A DNA stretch of 64,000 bases from Algoriphagus vanfongensis DSM 17529 (GCF_000429465.1 NZ_AUBX01000010.1:496001-560000), one strand, 5' to 3'. Shown: positions 27,286 to 35,680, counted from the first letter of the stretch. Program-made: numbers and translations. Notes: generated by a model from the sequence alone, not told the origin.

Positions 27286-27774
27286 TCAGGAAGGTCTTGC
27301 GATTTCTTTGACAATTTCAGCATCCTCCTTACTCAATTTGAGCAAGCGCTTAATTCTGTCTGGAGTAGGCTTTGCCAAAGAATAAAAAAGCAAGGTCACG
27401 GCAAAAATCACCACATACATAGGACTTTTGAAAAATAGCAGTCCTACTGTACTGATCAGAGATGTCGTAAAAAGAATCAAAAACCTAACCCGTGTTGCCT
27501 CTAGATACTCGTGGAGCTTCTCACTCAATTCTTCTCTTTGGGAGGTGTCCTTTAGCTTTTTATGAAACAATAAGTACTGCACCACCAATAGTCCAATTCC
27601 TGCTCCATACAATAAACCATCCGCCCAATCTGGCAGTGCGGGCAATCCCCAATCCATATTGCCTGAATTGTAGTACAGATATACCATTCCGAACAGCGGC
27701 AAACTGACCACCATCAGGATCAATATCACCACTTCCAGACTTTTATATTTCTTCTTCAACTGTTCCAAAACCAA
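27286..27774 (-). CDS. Uncharacterised four-span membrane protein
   Basis: The 162-residue protein has hydrophobic segments at about 14-34, 51-69, 93-112 and 114-130, a charged loop (KDTSQREELSEKLHEYLEATR) and a lysine-rich cytoplasmic tail. No family is recognised. It lies 6 bases downstream of the PaaE-like reductase gene on the same strand, so it is probably co-transcribed and may anchor or accompany that redox protein. Its final codons coincide with a copy of the 12-bp direct repeat, so its C-terminus may have been changed by repeat insertion. Confidence 0.7.
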   Translation of the reverse strand: MVLEQLKKKYKSLEVVILILMVVSLPLFGMVYLYYNSGNMDWGLPALPDWADGLLYGAGIGLLVVQYLLFHKKLKDTSQREELSEKLHEYLEATRVRFLILFTTSLISTVGLLFFKSPMYVVIFAVTLLFYSLAKPTPDRIKRLLKLSKEDAEIVKEIARPS

Positions 27775-27780
27775 GCGGAT

Positions 27781-28887
27781 TTATTCTATCGTGATTTTGA
27801 CATCATCCGTCATAGGTCGGGACACACAGCAAAGCACATAACCAGCAGCTTTTTCCTTTTCGCTCAGGCCGGCATCTTCATCCATTTTCACCTCTCCACT
27901 GAGCAGTCTACCTCTACAGGCTGTACAGAGTCCGCTTTGGCAGCTATAGGGCATATTGATTCCCTGATCCAGCCCTGCTTCCAATACGGTCTTATCTGGA
28001 GTCACAGTCACGTCAAACTCCTCTCCCTCCACCTGAATCTTGACATCTCGGGTCAAAACACCCGAATTGATCCCTGCCAATGCATTGTCATGGGCCAGCT
28101 GGGCAGAGGCTGAGAAAAAGCTCTCATGGTGAACTCTGTCCTCAGGAACTCCAATATCTTGCAAGACAGATTTGGCTGTCTCCATGATCCCATCCGGTCC
28201 GCAGAGAAAATAGATTTCCTCATAGCGCTGCTCGTATTCCGCATTGCTGACATACTCCCGGAAAGTATCCGCATTGAGACGTCCCTTCGGCCCAGTCCAT
28301 TCACCGGACGGCTGACTGAGGTTGTGGATGATTTTAAGCCGATCAGGATTGCCTTTTTGAAGCATTTCCAAAGGCTTTTTGAAAATAATCTGCTCCTCAT
28401 TTCTGCTGGAATAGATCAAGGTAATGATGGAGTTGGGTTCATTGACCAGAACGGATTTCATGATTCCCATGATCGGAGTGATCCCACTCCCTCCTGCTAC
28501 CAAAATGAAGTGGCGCTGATTCTTGGAATGAAATTCAGTCGTGAAATTCCCCAGAGGAGTCATGACATTGATCGTCTTACCCGGGAAAATATGATCGTTC
28601 AAATGATTGGAAAAAAGTCCTCCTTCTACCCTTTTCACAGCAATCCCTGGAAAAGGATCCACATAGGGAGAGGTGCAAAGACTGTAAGATCTCCTTTGCT
28701 CTTTGCCACCCAGATCCATCACCAAAGTCAAAAACTGACCTGGCAGGTATTCCAAAAAAGGCTCTGGCTGCTCAAAATAAATACTGACCGTATCAGGAGT
28801 TTCGCGAATTACTTCCCGGACTTTCAGGGGGATGAAGGAGTTTTTCTTCTTTACTTCCTCTTTTTTCTTCTTAAAGAAATTAAACAT
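27781..28887 (-). CDS. PaaE-like ferredoxin-NAD(P)H reductase with C-terminal [2Fe-2S] domain
   Basis: The 368-residue electron-transfer protein has an FAD-binding domain with RRSYSLCTSPY (about residue 70), a NAD(P)-binding domain beginning FILVAGGSGITPIMG, and a plant-type ferredoxin domain with YSCQSGLCTACRG and a distant LCC supplying the iron-sulfur ligands. It resembles PaaE of phenylacetyl-CoA epoxidase, but no paaABCD genes are near. In this setting it may feed electrons to a desaturase, hydroxylase or similar enzyme elsewhere. The lysine-rich first 15 residues (FFKKKKEEVKKK) are unusual. It precedes a small membrane protein by 6 bases. Confidence 0.9.
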   Translation of the reverse strand: MFNFFKKKKEEVKKKNSFIPLKVREVIRETPDTVSIYFEQPEPFLEYLPGQFLTLVMDLGGKEQRRSYSLCTSPYVDPFPGIAVKRVEGGLFSNHLNDHIFPGKTINVMTPLGNFTTEFHSKNQRHFILVAGGSGITPIMGIMKSVLVNEPNSIITLIYSSRNEEQIIFKKPLEMLQKGNPDRLKIIHNLSQPSGEWTGPKGRLNADTFREYVSNAEYEQRYEEIYFLCGPDGIMETAKSVLQDIGVPEDRVHHESFFSASAQLAHDNALAGINSGVLTRDVKIQVEGEEFDVTVTPDKTVLEAGLDQGINMPYSCQSGLCTACRGRLLSGEVKMDEDAGLSEKEKAAGYVLCCVSRPMTDDVKITIE

Positions 28888-28915
28888 TTCAATCGGTGAT
28901 TCTTGGAGTAGGCTG

Positions 28916-28923
28916 CAAAATTA
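28916..28923 (-). promoter_or_regulatory. Possible -7 element of the reductase operon
   Basis: TAATTTTG on the minus strand matches the Bacteroidota TAnnTTTG -7 consensus exactly and lies 28 bases before the reductase start. I see no convincing TTTG -33 element at the right distance. Confidence 0.4.
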
Positions 28924-29098
28924 ATCGCTCAGGAATCAGAATCGACCTAATTCCTGAGAAATTCACCAAGAAAACCAGAATTGGACAAAGTAAGTTTGGT
29001 TTTGGTCGAATAATCTCATTCACAGGAGCCTATTTTGACCGCAATGAGCTAAATTGCAGCTCAAAATTTTGGAAGCCAATACCCGAAAAAAATAAACA

Positions 29099-30442
29099 AT
29101 GGAATTAAATGCACTGACAGCTGTCAGCTCCGTAGATGGAAGATATGCCGGTAAGACGGCACCTTTGAGAGCCTACTTTTCAGAATATGCCCTGATCAAA
29201 TATCGAGTTCATGTGGAAGTAGAATATTTCATCGCCCTATGTGAGCTACCTCTCCCCCAATTGAAAGATTTCAATTCTGACCTTTTTCAAGATTTGAGGG
29301 CCATAGTCGGTAATTTTTCACTGGAGGATGCTCAGACCATCAAGGAAACTGAGAAAGTCACCAACCATGACGTCAAAGCTGTAGAATATTTCTTGAAAGA
29401 AAAGTTTGACGGACTGGGTTTGGAGCAGTACAAAGAATTCATCCATTTCGGCTTGACCTCTCAAGATATCAATAACACTTCCACCCCCTTGATGCTCAAG
29501 GAAGGTCTGGAAGAAGTGATTTATCCGGCTTTGGAAGCAGTTATCGGAAAACTAAAAATCTACGCTGCAGACTGGAAGAATGTATCGATGCTAGCCAAAA
29601 CCCACGGACAACCTGCATCTCCTTCCCGCTTGGGCAAGGAAATCGAAGTTTTTATCGTTCGATTGGAAAAGCAGTTAAATCTAGTGAAGCAGGTCCCTTA
29701 CTCCGCCAAATTCGGTGGAGCTACAGGAAATATGAATGCTCATAATGTGGCTTATCCTGACATCGCCTGGAATGATTTCGCATTCAACTTCGTAGACAAT
29801 TATTTGGGCTTGGAAAGAAGCTACCCGACTACCCAGATTGAGCATTATGACAACTTGGCAGCGGTATTTGATGGATTGAAGCGTATCAACACAATTTTAC
29901 TGGATTACTCTAAAGATGTGTGGCAATATGTATCCATGAATTATTTCAAGCAAAAGATCAAAGCCGGTGAAGTAGGCTCGTCTGCCATGCCTCACAAAGT
30001 CAACCCGATTGATTTTGAAAATGCAGAAGGGAATTTGGGTATTGCCAATGCTTTGTTGGAGCATTTGGCTGCGAAACTTCCGATTTCAAGACTTCAGCGA
30101 GACTTGACCGACAGTACCGTGTTGCGAGTGATAGGAGTTCCTTTGGCTCATATGCTGATTTCTTTGGAATCTCTTCAAAAAGGATTGGGCAAGCTAGAAT
30201 TGAATCAAGCGGCAATTGATGCGGATTTGGAAGAAAACTGGGCGGTAGTAGCTGAAGCGATTCAGACAATTTTGAGAAGAGAAGGTTTCCCTAAGCCATA
30301 TGAAGCGCTGAAAGATCTGACCAGAACCAATGAAAAGATTACGCAAAAGTCTATTGCCACTTTCATCGATGGACTTCCTATTTCAGATATCTTGAAAGGT
30401 GAATTGAAAGCAATTTCCCCATTCAATTATACCGGGATTTAA
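29099..30442 (+). CDS. purB: Adenylosuccinate lyase
   Basis: The 447-residue fumarase-superfamily enzyme cleaves SAICAR in purine synthesis and adenylosuccinate in AMP synthesis. Motifs: the start MELNALTAVSSVDGRYAGKTAPLRAYFSE, TEKVTNHDVKAVEYFL, the HFGLTSQDINNTS motif, KTHGQPASPSRLGKE, and the mobile signature loop GSSAMPHKVNPIDFENAEGN with the catalytic serine. Length and motif order are complete, in the E. coli-like (longer) subgroup. It stands alone between a divergent reductase operon and a terminator. Confidence 0.97.
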   Translation: MELNALTAVSSVDGRYAGKTAPLRAYFSEYALIKYRVHVEVEYFIALCELPLPQLKDFNSDLFQDLRAIVGNFSLEDAQTIKETEKVTNHDVKAVEYFLKEKFDGLGLEQYKEFIHFGLTSQDINNTSTPLMLKEGLEEVIYPALEAVIGKLKIYAADWKNVSMLAKTHGQPASPSRLGKEIEVFIVRLEKQLNLVKQVPYSAKFGGATGNMNAHNVAYPDIAWNDFAFNFVDNYLGLERSYPTTQIEHYDNLAAVFDGLKRINTILLDYSKDVWQYVSMNYFKQKIKAGEVGSSAMPHKVNPIDFENAEGNLGIANALLEHLAAKLPISRLQRDLTDSTVLRVIGVPLAHMLISLESLQKGLGKLELNQAAIDADLEENWAVVAEAIQTILRREGFPKPYEALKDLTRTNEKITQKSIATFIDGLPISDILKGELKAISPFNYTGI

Positions 30443-30453
30443 TTTATTCGCCT

Positions 30454-30475
30454 CAGTGAGTGTCTCCACTCACTG
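30454..30475 (+). repeat. Hairpin repeat, copy 3
   Basis: A perfect 9-bp stem with arm CAGTGAGTG closes on loop TCTC, directly preceded by CGCCT. It is in the same orientation as copy 1 and begins 12 bases after the purB stop. The outer six pairs differ fully from copies 1 and 2, yet pairing is kept. Confidence 0.8.
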
Positions 30476-30515
30476 TTTCTTGAAAGTTGAGTTTGTAACA
30501 CGAACTAGGCCGAAG

Positions 30516-30556
30516 AAGACCTTTGAGGATAAGAATTCCTTGAAGGTCTTTTTTTG
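30516..30556 (+). terminator. Terminator after purB
   Basis: AAGACCTT and AAGGTCTT form an 8-bp stem with extra inner pairs, followed by seven Ts. It ends about 25 bases before the DUF1801 gene. Confidence 0.75.
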
Positions 30557-30580
30557 ATACTTTTATCCAAAGTCATTTTA

Positions 30581-30931
30581 ATGAAATCCATTGAAGAATT
30601 TTTCGACATACAACCCGAGCCTCAAAAGAGTTGTTTTTTGGCTTTGAGATCTATGATTCTTGAATTTGACTGTCGAGTATCTGAAACTGTAAAGTACGGA
30701 ATGCCCTGTTTTGTTTTGGATACCAGACCATGGATATACCTGTGGAAGGACAAAAAATCCAAGGAACCTTACATTCTTTTTGTGGATGGCCTTTTGATGA
30801 AAAACCCACTCCTAGAATCTGGAGACAGGGCCAAAATGAAGCATTTTCAGCTGGATTCTAAGGAAGATATTCCTTTGGATACAGTGAATGAATTATTGGA
30901 TGAGGCTCTGACAGTTCGAGCTAATTACTAA
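30581..30931 (+). CDS. DUF1801 (YdhG-like) domain protein
   Basis: The 116-residue cytoplasmic protein has the DUF1801 pattern: SIEEFFDIQPEPQKSCFLALRSMILEF, then VSETVKYGMPCFVL and WIYLWKDKK, with a C-terminal helix (LDTVNELLDEALTVR). The family has the YdhG/YjbR fold and no proven enzyme activity. The frame opens 9 codons earlier, but MKSIEEFF at 30581 is the natural start. It ends exactly where the convergent ctlX gene ends. Confidence 0.83.
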   Translation: MKSIEEFFDIQPEPQKSCFLALRSMILEFDCRVSETVKYGMPCFVLDTRPWIYLWKDKKSKEPYILFVDGLLMKNPLLESGDRAKMKHFQLDSKEDIPLDTVNELLDEALTVRANY

Positions 30932-31870
30932 TCAGTACTTACGCGTGTAAGGCAAAAAAATCTCAGCAATCATGCATCTGGCGCTTCCTCCCCCCAATTT
31001 CTCAATGGTTGGAATCTGTGGACTGATGATGGTGGTGTATTTTTCAATGATTTGGATCTGCCCTACGCTCAGCGAGTCATAAGCCGTTTGGGACATGACA
31101 GTAAATTTCTCATCTCCATCGTTGCTGAGCTCAAGCATATTTCCTGCAAAGTTGAATTTTTGCCTCGAAGTGATCGGAATTACCTTTTTTCCCGAACTCG
31201 TCAGACTTTGCTGCACCTTCAGGCGGTCAGCAGCCTTGGTGATACTTTCCAAACAGACGATCGCCAAGTCAGAACCTACATGCATCATTACATTGGTATG
31301 ATAGATCGGACAAAGCTTACCAGCGAGTTCCTGCTGCGCTTCAAAACTCATCAAGCGATATCCTAAGAGTTTGGACACATAATCCAAAGGCACAGCATGG
31401 GTCCGCTCGGAATAGCAAGCATAGATCACACGGGCCTCATGATCCATGACCATGCTTCCTGTCCCCTCCAAATACTGCCCATCCTGCTCAAAAAAACTCA
31501 GATCCAGAATCTCATTAACCTGAAAGCCATCCTCTATCAATTGCTCTATCAGGTCTTTTCTACGCTCAAGCCTCCTATTGGGAGAAAACATGGGGTATAA
31601 AATCAACTTACCGTCCGGATGTGTACTAAACCAATTATTGGGGAAAACAGCATCTGTTTTGATAGGTTGATCCGTATCCTCGATCACCCAAACTTTAATT
31701 CCCTGATCCCGCAACAGCTTGACAAAACCATCAAATTCTTTTTGAGCCAAAGCCTGTATCTCCTCCACACTTCTTTCGTCCCTGTGCTGATAGAAATTAT
31801 TTTCGGCAGTCTCTGGATTGAATCCAAAATGAGCCGGGCGCACCATCACAATAGAGGAAGTAGTCTGCAT
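30932..31870 (-). CDS. ctlX: Citrulline ureidase / arginine deiminase-related protein CtlX
   Basis: This 312-residue member of the amidinotransferase / arginine-deiminase fold probably hydrolyses citrulline or a related guanidino/ureido compound. It begins SIVMVRPAHFGFNPETAENNFYQ and has DAVFPNNWFSTHPDG, the HTNVMMHVGSD histidine motif, and the C-terminal nucleophile in GGGSARCMIAE (Cys299). The length fits the CtlX family. The next gene downstream begins 3 bases away on the same strand and encodes an exported propeller-like protein. Confidence 0.85.
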   Translation of the reverse strand: MQTTSSIVMVRPAHFGFNPETAENNFYQHRDERSVEEIQALAQKEFDGFVKLLRDQGIKVWVIEDTDQPIKTDAVFPNNWFSTHPDGKLILYPMFSPNRRLERRKDLIEQLIEDGFQVNEILDLSFFEQDGQYLEGTGSMVMDHEARVIYACYSERTHAVPLDYVSKLLGYRLMSFEAQQELAGKLCPIYHTNVMMHVGSDLAIVCLESITKAADRLKVQQSLTSSGKKVIPITSRQKFNFAGNMLELSNDGDEKFTVMSQTAYDSLSVGQIQIIEKYTTIISPQIPTIEKLGGGSARCMIAEIFLPYTRKY

Positions 31871-31873
31871 AGA

Positions 31874-32752
31874 TTAGCGTTTGGATGCGTATCGGTATAG
31901 TACTGGCACAATATTAAATCGTTTTTCACTAATCGTAAAAAAGCCCTTTCCTGAAGGTGAAAAAGTAATCGCTTCGCCCTGAGGCTCCGGCACATACGGG
32001 AGACTGACCGGGTCCTTTGTCATAGCTTCTACAAGCGTCTGCCCCGGTTTTCTTTCCCAATAATAGATGGCAAGGTAATTTTTGATCAAGATTTGATCCC
32101 CTGCGACAGACACATCTCCGGCGACAGAGGAAGTGACCGGAAGCTCCAGTTCTTTGTTGAGCTCCAAAGTCTTTCCTTTTCCAAAACTATCCCAGGCTAT
32201 GCTATAAATGTTGTTTTTCTTATCTCTTTTAGAAAGGATATAAATCTGCTCGTCCCACTCATCTACGATAAGTGTCTCGGCATCTCGGGCTCCTCCAGGA
32301 TATTCCAACTCCAAGACATCAGGAGCAACTTCCGAAAGCTTTTCAATCCGGTCAGGCTCTGGAATTTTATAGATAAAGATAGACGGATGAATCGCCGCAT
32401 TATCCCCAATTTCGGCCACGTAGATATAGTTTTTCCCATCGGGTCCTTTAGCTGTAGCGATATCTTCCCAATCTCTGTTTTTTACCCCGAGCAGCTTGAT
32501 TTTCCCCAGTTCTTTACCCAAAGAATCCAACAGGTATACTGCGGCCTCTCCTCCACTGTCTGTCTGCGCATAGATCAAATTGGGATGTTTTTTTGAGAAA
32601 GCTATTCCGCTGATTTCCTCCAAAACAGGATTTCCAACTGTTCCCATCGCCTGCCCCTCTTCAAAATAATCATTGGAAACAGGAAATTCCTGAGCCATCC
32701 CTATTTGGGAAAGCATGGAAAACAAAAACACCACTAAAATTCGATTCATCAT
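31874..32752 (-). CDS. Exported beta-propeller-like protein
   Basis: The 292-residue protein has a signal peptide ending GMAQ. Repeats of the type ISGIAFSKKHPNLIYAQTDSGGEAAVYLLD, RDWEDIATAKGPDGKNYIYVAEIGDNAA and EAITFSPSGKGFFTISEK suggest a six- or seven-bladed propeller, as in SdiA-regulated or phytase-like proteins. No catalytic residues can be assigned. It lies upstream of ctlX with a 3-base gap, so the two are co-transcribed, although the functional link is unclear. Confidence 0.75.
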   Translation of the reverse strand: MMNRILVVFLFSMLSQIGMAQEFPVSNDYFEEGQAMGTVGNPVLEEISGIAFSKKHPNLIYAQTDSGGEAAVYLLDSLGKELGKIKLLGVKNRDWEDIATAKGPDGKNYIYVAEIGDNAAIHPSIFIYKIPEPDRIEKLSEVAPDVLELEYPGGARDAETLIVDEWDEQIYILSKRDKKNNIYSIAWDSFGKGKTLELNKELELPVTSSVAGDVSVAGDQILIKNYLAIYYWERKPGQTLVEAMTKDPVSLPYVPEPQGEAITFSPSGKGFFTISEKRFNIVPVLYRYASKR

Positions 32753-32833
32753 AATTCCAGTAAAAGTTTAGGAAATGGAGTGAGCCATTGCCAGTCTCCA
32801 GTTAAGACATCAAATCTGCAAGTTTGGTTTCAC

Positions 32834-34123
32834 TTAGATCCCGATCAAATTCCATTTTTCCCTATACGGCCTGAGGAGCATTGAATTAGCTGCATCATTA
32901 TTTTTAAACTCTTCTTTTTTAGCATTCCATTTCAACTCTTCCTGCAGCTGATAGGAGATCATCGCCAAATGCATCGGCATCACCATTTGTCTGGCATATT
33001 CCAGATGAGACTCAGGCTGCGTTCTTGCTTTGACTGCATCTATGAAATTTTGCTGATGCCCTGGCGACCGGGTGATAGTTTGAGGAATTTCAGGAATATC
33101 CTCCATCACCTTTCCGTCTATCCTAATTTCTCTCTTGCTATAGTCACAGATCAAAGTTCCTTTCGTTCCTTCGAAATAGGCACCTATGCTCTGCCCGATT
33201 TCTCCCGGCACATCAGGCCTGACAGAACTCCAGTGTAAATCCAATTTTTTAAAATTCATATCCACATTGATCCACTTGGGAGTATCTCCCACACCATCTG
33301 ACTCCTCTCCTCTCGCATGAATCTTTTTGAGTCCTTCTGGCTCCAGGGACCACCAGACCACGTCCGCTATATGACACCAAAAATCCTGGAAAACCCCACC
33401 AGAATATTCCATAAAGTAGCGATAGGTGAAGTGACATTTCTCAGGAGCGTAATCAGCCAAAGGTGCCGGACCTAGCCACATATCCCAATCCAAATTGGAT
33501 GGAGGAGCTTGATAGTTGAGCTTTTCAATCAAAGGGGGTTCGCCAGTCTTCCAAAGTCTCACTGTTTTGATCTTACCCAGTACGCCGGATTTCACTATTT
33601 CAGCCACACGGTGATAATTGTCCCCCGCATGAATTTGGGTTCCCAATTGAAAAACCCTTCCCGTTTCCTGCTGGGATTTCTGCATCCATAGCCCCTCCTT
33701 TTGAGAATAAGACAGCGGTTTTTCTCCATAGACGTCCTTTCCGGCCTGAAATGCTAAAATCGCAATTTGCGCATGCCAATGATCTGGAGTGGCAATGGTC
33801 ACAGCATCGATGTCATCCCTCTCCAAAATACGCCTGAAATCCTGGTAAACCTGAGCTTTGGAATCAGGATGTATTTCTTTCAATTTTGCCAAAGCCTCCG
33901 AAGCTCTGAGGGTATCCACATCGCATAGTGCGACTATTTCAGCTTCCGGCAGATTGGCAAACCAACGGAGATGGTTGAGTCCCATGCCACCTAAACCGAT
34001 GTGAGCGATCCGTACTCTATCGGAAGGAGCCGCCTTTAATCCTTGAAAAGGTAAAAATTGAACGCCCAATGCTGCGAGAGAGGAATATTTGAGAAAAGTT
34101 CTGCGGTTAAAATTTGAGTTCAT
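32834..34123 (-). CDS. Tat-exported Gfo/Idh/MocA-family oxidoreductase
   Basis: The 429-residue protein begins with a twin-arginine signal (NRRTFLKYSSLAALGVQFLPF), so it is exported folded with its NAD(P). The Rossmann segment RIAHIGLGGMGLNHLRWFA is followed by ALCDVDT and the dinucleotide-domain motif TIATPDHWHAQIAILAFQAGKDVYGEKPLSYS, with the conserved EKP lysine. The C-terminal domain contains YSGGVFQDFWCHIADVVWW. Exported members in Bacteroidota usually act on sugars or glycosidic bonds. The substrate is unknown, but the wealth of sulfatases in the window suggests carbohydrate use. Confidence 0.9.
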   Translation of the reverse strand: MNSNFNRRTFLKYSSLAALGVQFLPFQGLKAAPSDRVRIAHIGLGGMGLNHLRWFANLPEAEIVALCDVDTLRASEALAKLKEIHPDSKAQVYQDFRRILERDDIDAVTIATPDHWHAQIAILAFQAGKDVYGEKPLSYSQKEGLWMQKSQQETGRVFQLGTQIHAGDNYHRVAEIVKSGVLGKIKTVRLWKTGEPPLIEKLNYQAPPSNLDWDMWLGPAPLADYAPEKCHFTYRYFMEYSGGVFQDFWCHIADVVWWSLEPEGLKKIHARGEESDGVGDTPKWINVDMNFKKLDLHWSSVRPDVPGEIGQSIGAYFEGTKGTLICDYSKREIRIDGKVMEDIPEIPQTITRSPGHQQNFIDAVKARTQPESHLEYARQMVMPMHLAMISYQLQEELKWNAKKEEFKNNDAANSMLLRPYREKWNLIGI

Positions 34124-34422
34124 GCTGATAGATTAGGATGAGTTGAAGTCTAGCTTTGAAATTAGCAATTCCAAAATGAAATGACTTGCCACTCAAGGAA
34201 AGTAACAGAACGGTACTATTGCCTAGTTAATGGAAGTGAATTCATCCATTCGACAGTTCAGGTTCCATTCTATTTTGGTGCAGATTTAGCAAAAAGCCCT
34301 CAAGTAGCAAGAATGGACGGGTGATCATGAATTATCAGACATTTATGCTAAAAAATAAGTCCCTGAGATAGAAGAGGAAAAGTGACCTGACAGTAAAAAA
34401 AGAAAGATTTTTAAGGCACATG
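34124..34422. other. 299-bp intergenic stretch, no gene seen
   Basis: Between the Gfo/Idh/MocA gene and the tRNA promoter I find no open frame with coding character and no clear hairpin. It presumably carries the oxidoreductase promoter, but no convincing TAnnTTTG element was found. Confidence 0.5.
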
Positions 34423-34454
34423 TTTGGAAAAAATCAAAGACCCTTCTACATTTG
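34423..34454 (+). promoter_or_regulatory. Bacteroidota housekeeping promoter of tRNA-Asn
   Basis: TTTG at 34423-34426 and TACATTTG at 34447-34454 match the -33 / -7 consensus (TTTG, TAnnTTTG) exactly with a 20-base spacer. The tRNA begins 39 bases after the -7 element. Confidence 0.8.
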
Positions 34455-34493
34455 CATCACGTTAATCAAACGCGGTTAGCGAAAGACATAAAC

Positions 34494-34567
34494 TCCTCCT
34501 TAGCTCAGCTGGTTAGAGCACATGACTGTTAATCATGGGGTCCTTGGTTCGAGCCCAAGAGGGGGAG
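34494..34567 (+). tRNA. tRNA-Asn (anticodon GTT)
   Basis: The 74-base gene folds as a cloverleaf: acceptor TCCTCCT with AGGGGGA (one T-G wobble), D arm with AGCTCAGCTGGTTAGAGC, anticodon arm CATGACTGTTAATCATG with GTT in the loop, and T arm CTTGG/CCAAG around TTCGAGC. The discriminator base is G. CCA is not encoded (the DNA continues with CAT), so it must be added by CCA-adding enzyme. Confidence 0.97.
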
Positions 34568-34570
34568 CAT

Positions 34571-34599
34571 AAGCCACTCAGAAATGAGTGGCTTTTTTC
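34571..34599 (+). terminator. Terminator of tRNA-Asn
   Basis: A perfect 10-bp stem (AAGCCACTCA, loop GAAA, TGAGTGGCTT) followed by Ts begins 3 bases after the tRNA. Confidence 0.93.
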
Positions 34600-34687
34600 G
34601 TTTTTAGAACACTCTTGCATTTACAAACTTCCCCAATTCGCTTTTCCTAAATCATTTTGGTATTATTAGTCTTCAAGACTTCTCCAG

Positions 34688-35674
34688 ATGCACTTCGTCA
34701 GTTCCAGTATTTATTACAAAGCCAAAAGCCTTGCAATCAATGAAGGAATGCCTATACAACTTTTTGAAAACCATCTAGCCCAGCGGGAAATCCAACAGCA
34801 GTCCAAACACCTTCCCATTCAACTGCTCTATGAAATTTACGAATGGGCCAGCCAAAACCTCGCTTCCGGATTCAGCATTCGTCAAGGCAAACAACTTAAT
34901 TCTGATGATTATGGTACCTTGGGACTTTCTTGGAAAACCTGCTGGCAAGCCAAGGATGTTTTTGACCGACTGGAGCGATTTATGATTCTTATTACCGATC
35001 AGGGTCGGGTCATGCAGCAGGAGGAAAAAGGCCAAACCACCATCCTACTCGATCGCAAAAGTCCCCGTTTGGGAATCGAAGTGGCCAACGAAGTTTCCTT
35101 TATCATGCTTCTGGGCATTTTGAAAGAGGTAAGTGGAATAGAAATCAAACCTGTCAAAATCACCTTTCAACATTCCAAAAGAGCTTCCAATGCAACTTTC
35201 GGAGAATTAGAGTTTCCTGTACTTTTTGATGCTCCTCACAACTCTATGACTTTTCACACCCAATCTCTGGAAACCAAAACCATCAAAGCTGACAAAAGCA
35301 TCCATCAGTACCTGGTCGATCGGATGACTGAGGAAAAGGATGGGTTGACAAGTAACAAAAATCAACTGATCCTCCAAATTCAAAATCTGCTCACAGAAGC
35401 TTTACCCAGTGGAATTCCAAGCATGATTCAGGTTTCGGAACATCTCCGCCTGAGTCCCAGAACACTCAAACGAAGACTAGCCGACAACCAATTGACTTTT
35501 CGTGAGATGGTCCAAAACATTCAACAGGAGATCTCCACCGAACTTCTGAAAAACACTTCCCTTACCATGGCTGAGATTGCCTTTCAAACAGGATTTTCGG
35601 AGCAAAGTGCTTTCAACCGAGCTTTCAAAAGATGGACAGATCAATCGCCTCAAGAGTTTAGAAAATCCTTCTGA
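34688..35674 (+). CDS. AraC-family transcriptional regulator
   Basis: The 328-residue regulator has an N-terminal ligand/arabinose-binding-like region (residues 1-190, with LYEIYEWASQNLASGFSIRQG and DYGTLGLSWKTCWQAKDVFDRLERF, OruR/ArgR-like) and a C-terminal double helix-turn-helix: IPSMIQVSEHLRLSPRTLKRRLADNQLTF and TMAEIAFQTGFSEQSAFNRAFKRWTDQSPQEFR. Its own promoter is not obvious. It is followed by a paired direct repeat and three co-directional genes (DUF4386, MDR, SDR), which are its likely targets. Confidence 0.93.
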   Translation: MHFVSSSIYYKAKSLAINEGMPIQLFENHLAQREIQQQSKHLPIQLLYEIYEWASQNLASGFSIRQGKQLNSDDYGTLGLSWKTCWQAKDVFDRLERFMILITDQGRVMQQEEKGQTTILLDRKSPRLGIEVANEVSFIMLLGILKEVSGIEIKPVKITFQHSKRASNATFGELEFPVLFDAPHNSMTFHTQSLETKTIKADKSIHQYLVDRMTEEKDGLTSNKNQLILQIQNLLTEALPSGIPSMIQVSEHLRLSPRTLKRRLADNQLTFREMVQNIQQEISTELLKNTSLTMAEIAFQTGFSEQSAFNRAFKRWTDQSPQEFRKSF

Positions 35675-35680
35675 AACAAA

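Larger units (their letters stand above)
27051..27297. repeat. Mosaic intergenic element bounded by 12-bp direct repeats
   Basis: TCAGGAAGGTCT occurs at 27051-27062 and again at 27286-27297, each preceded by a run of Ts. AGACCTTCCT, the inverted form of its core, is at 27127-27136. Two hairpins of the same family lie inside in opposite orientation. The right-hand copy forms the last codons and stop of the minus-strand membrane-protein gene. The arrangement looks like an insertion or duplication of a repeat unit. Confidence 0.6.

Noticed and set aside
28126..28899. 257-codon open frame antisense to the PaaE-like reductase
   Set aside because: It shadows a clear reductase; its translation has no family features.
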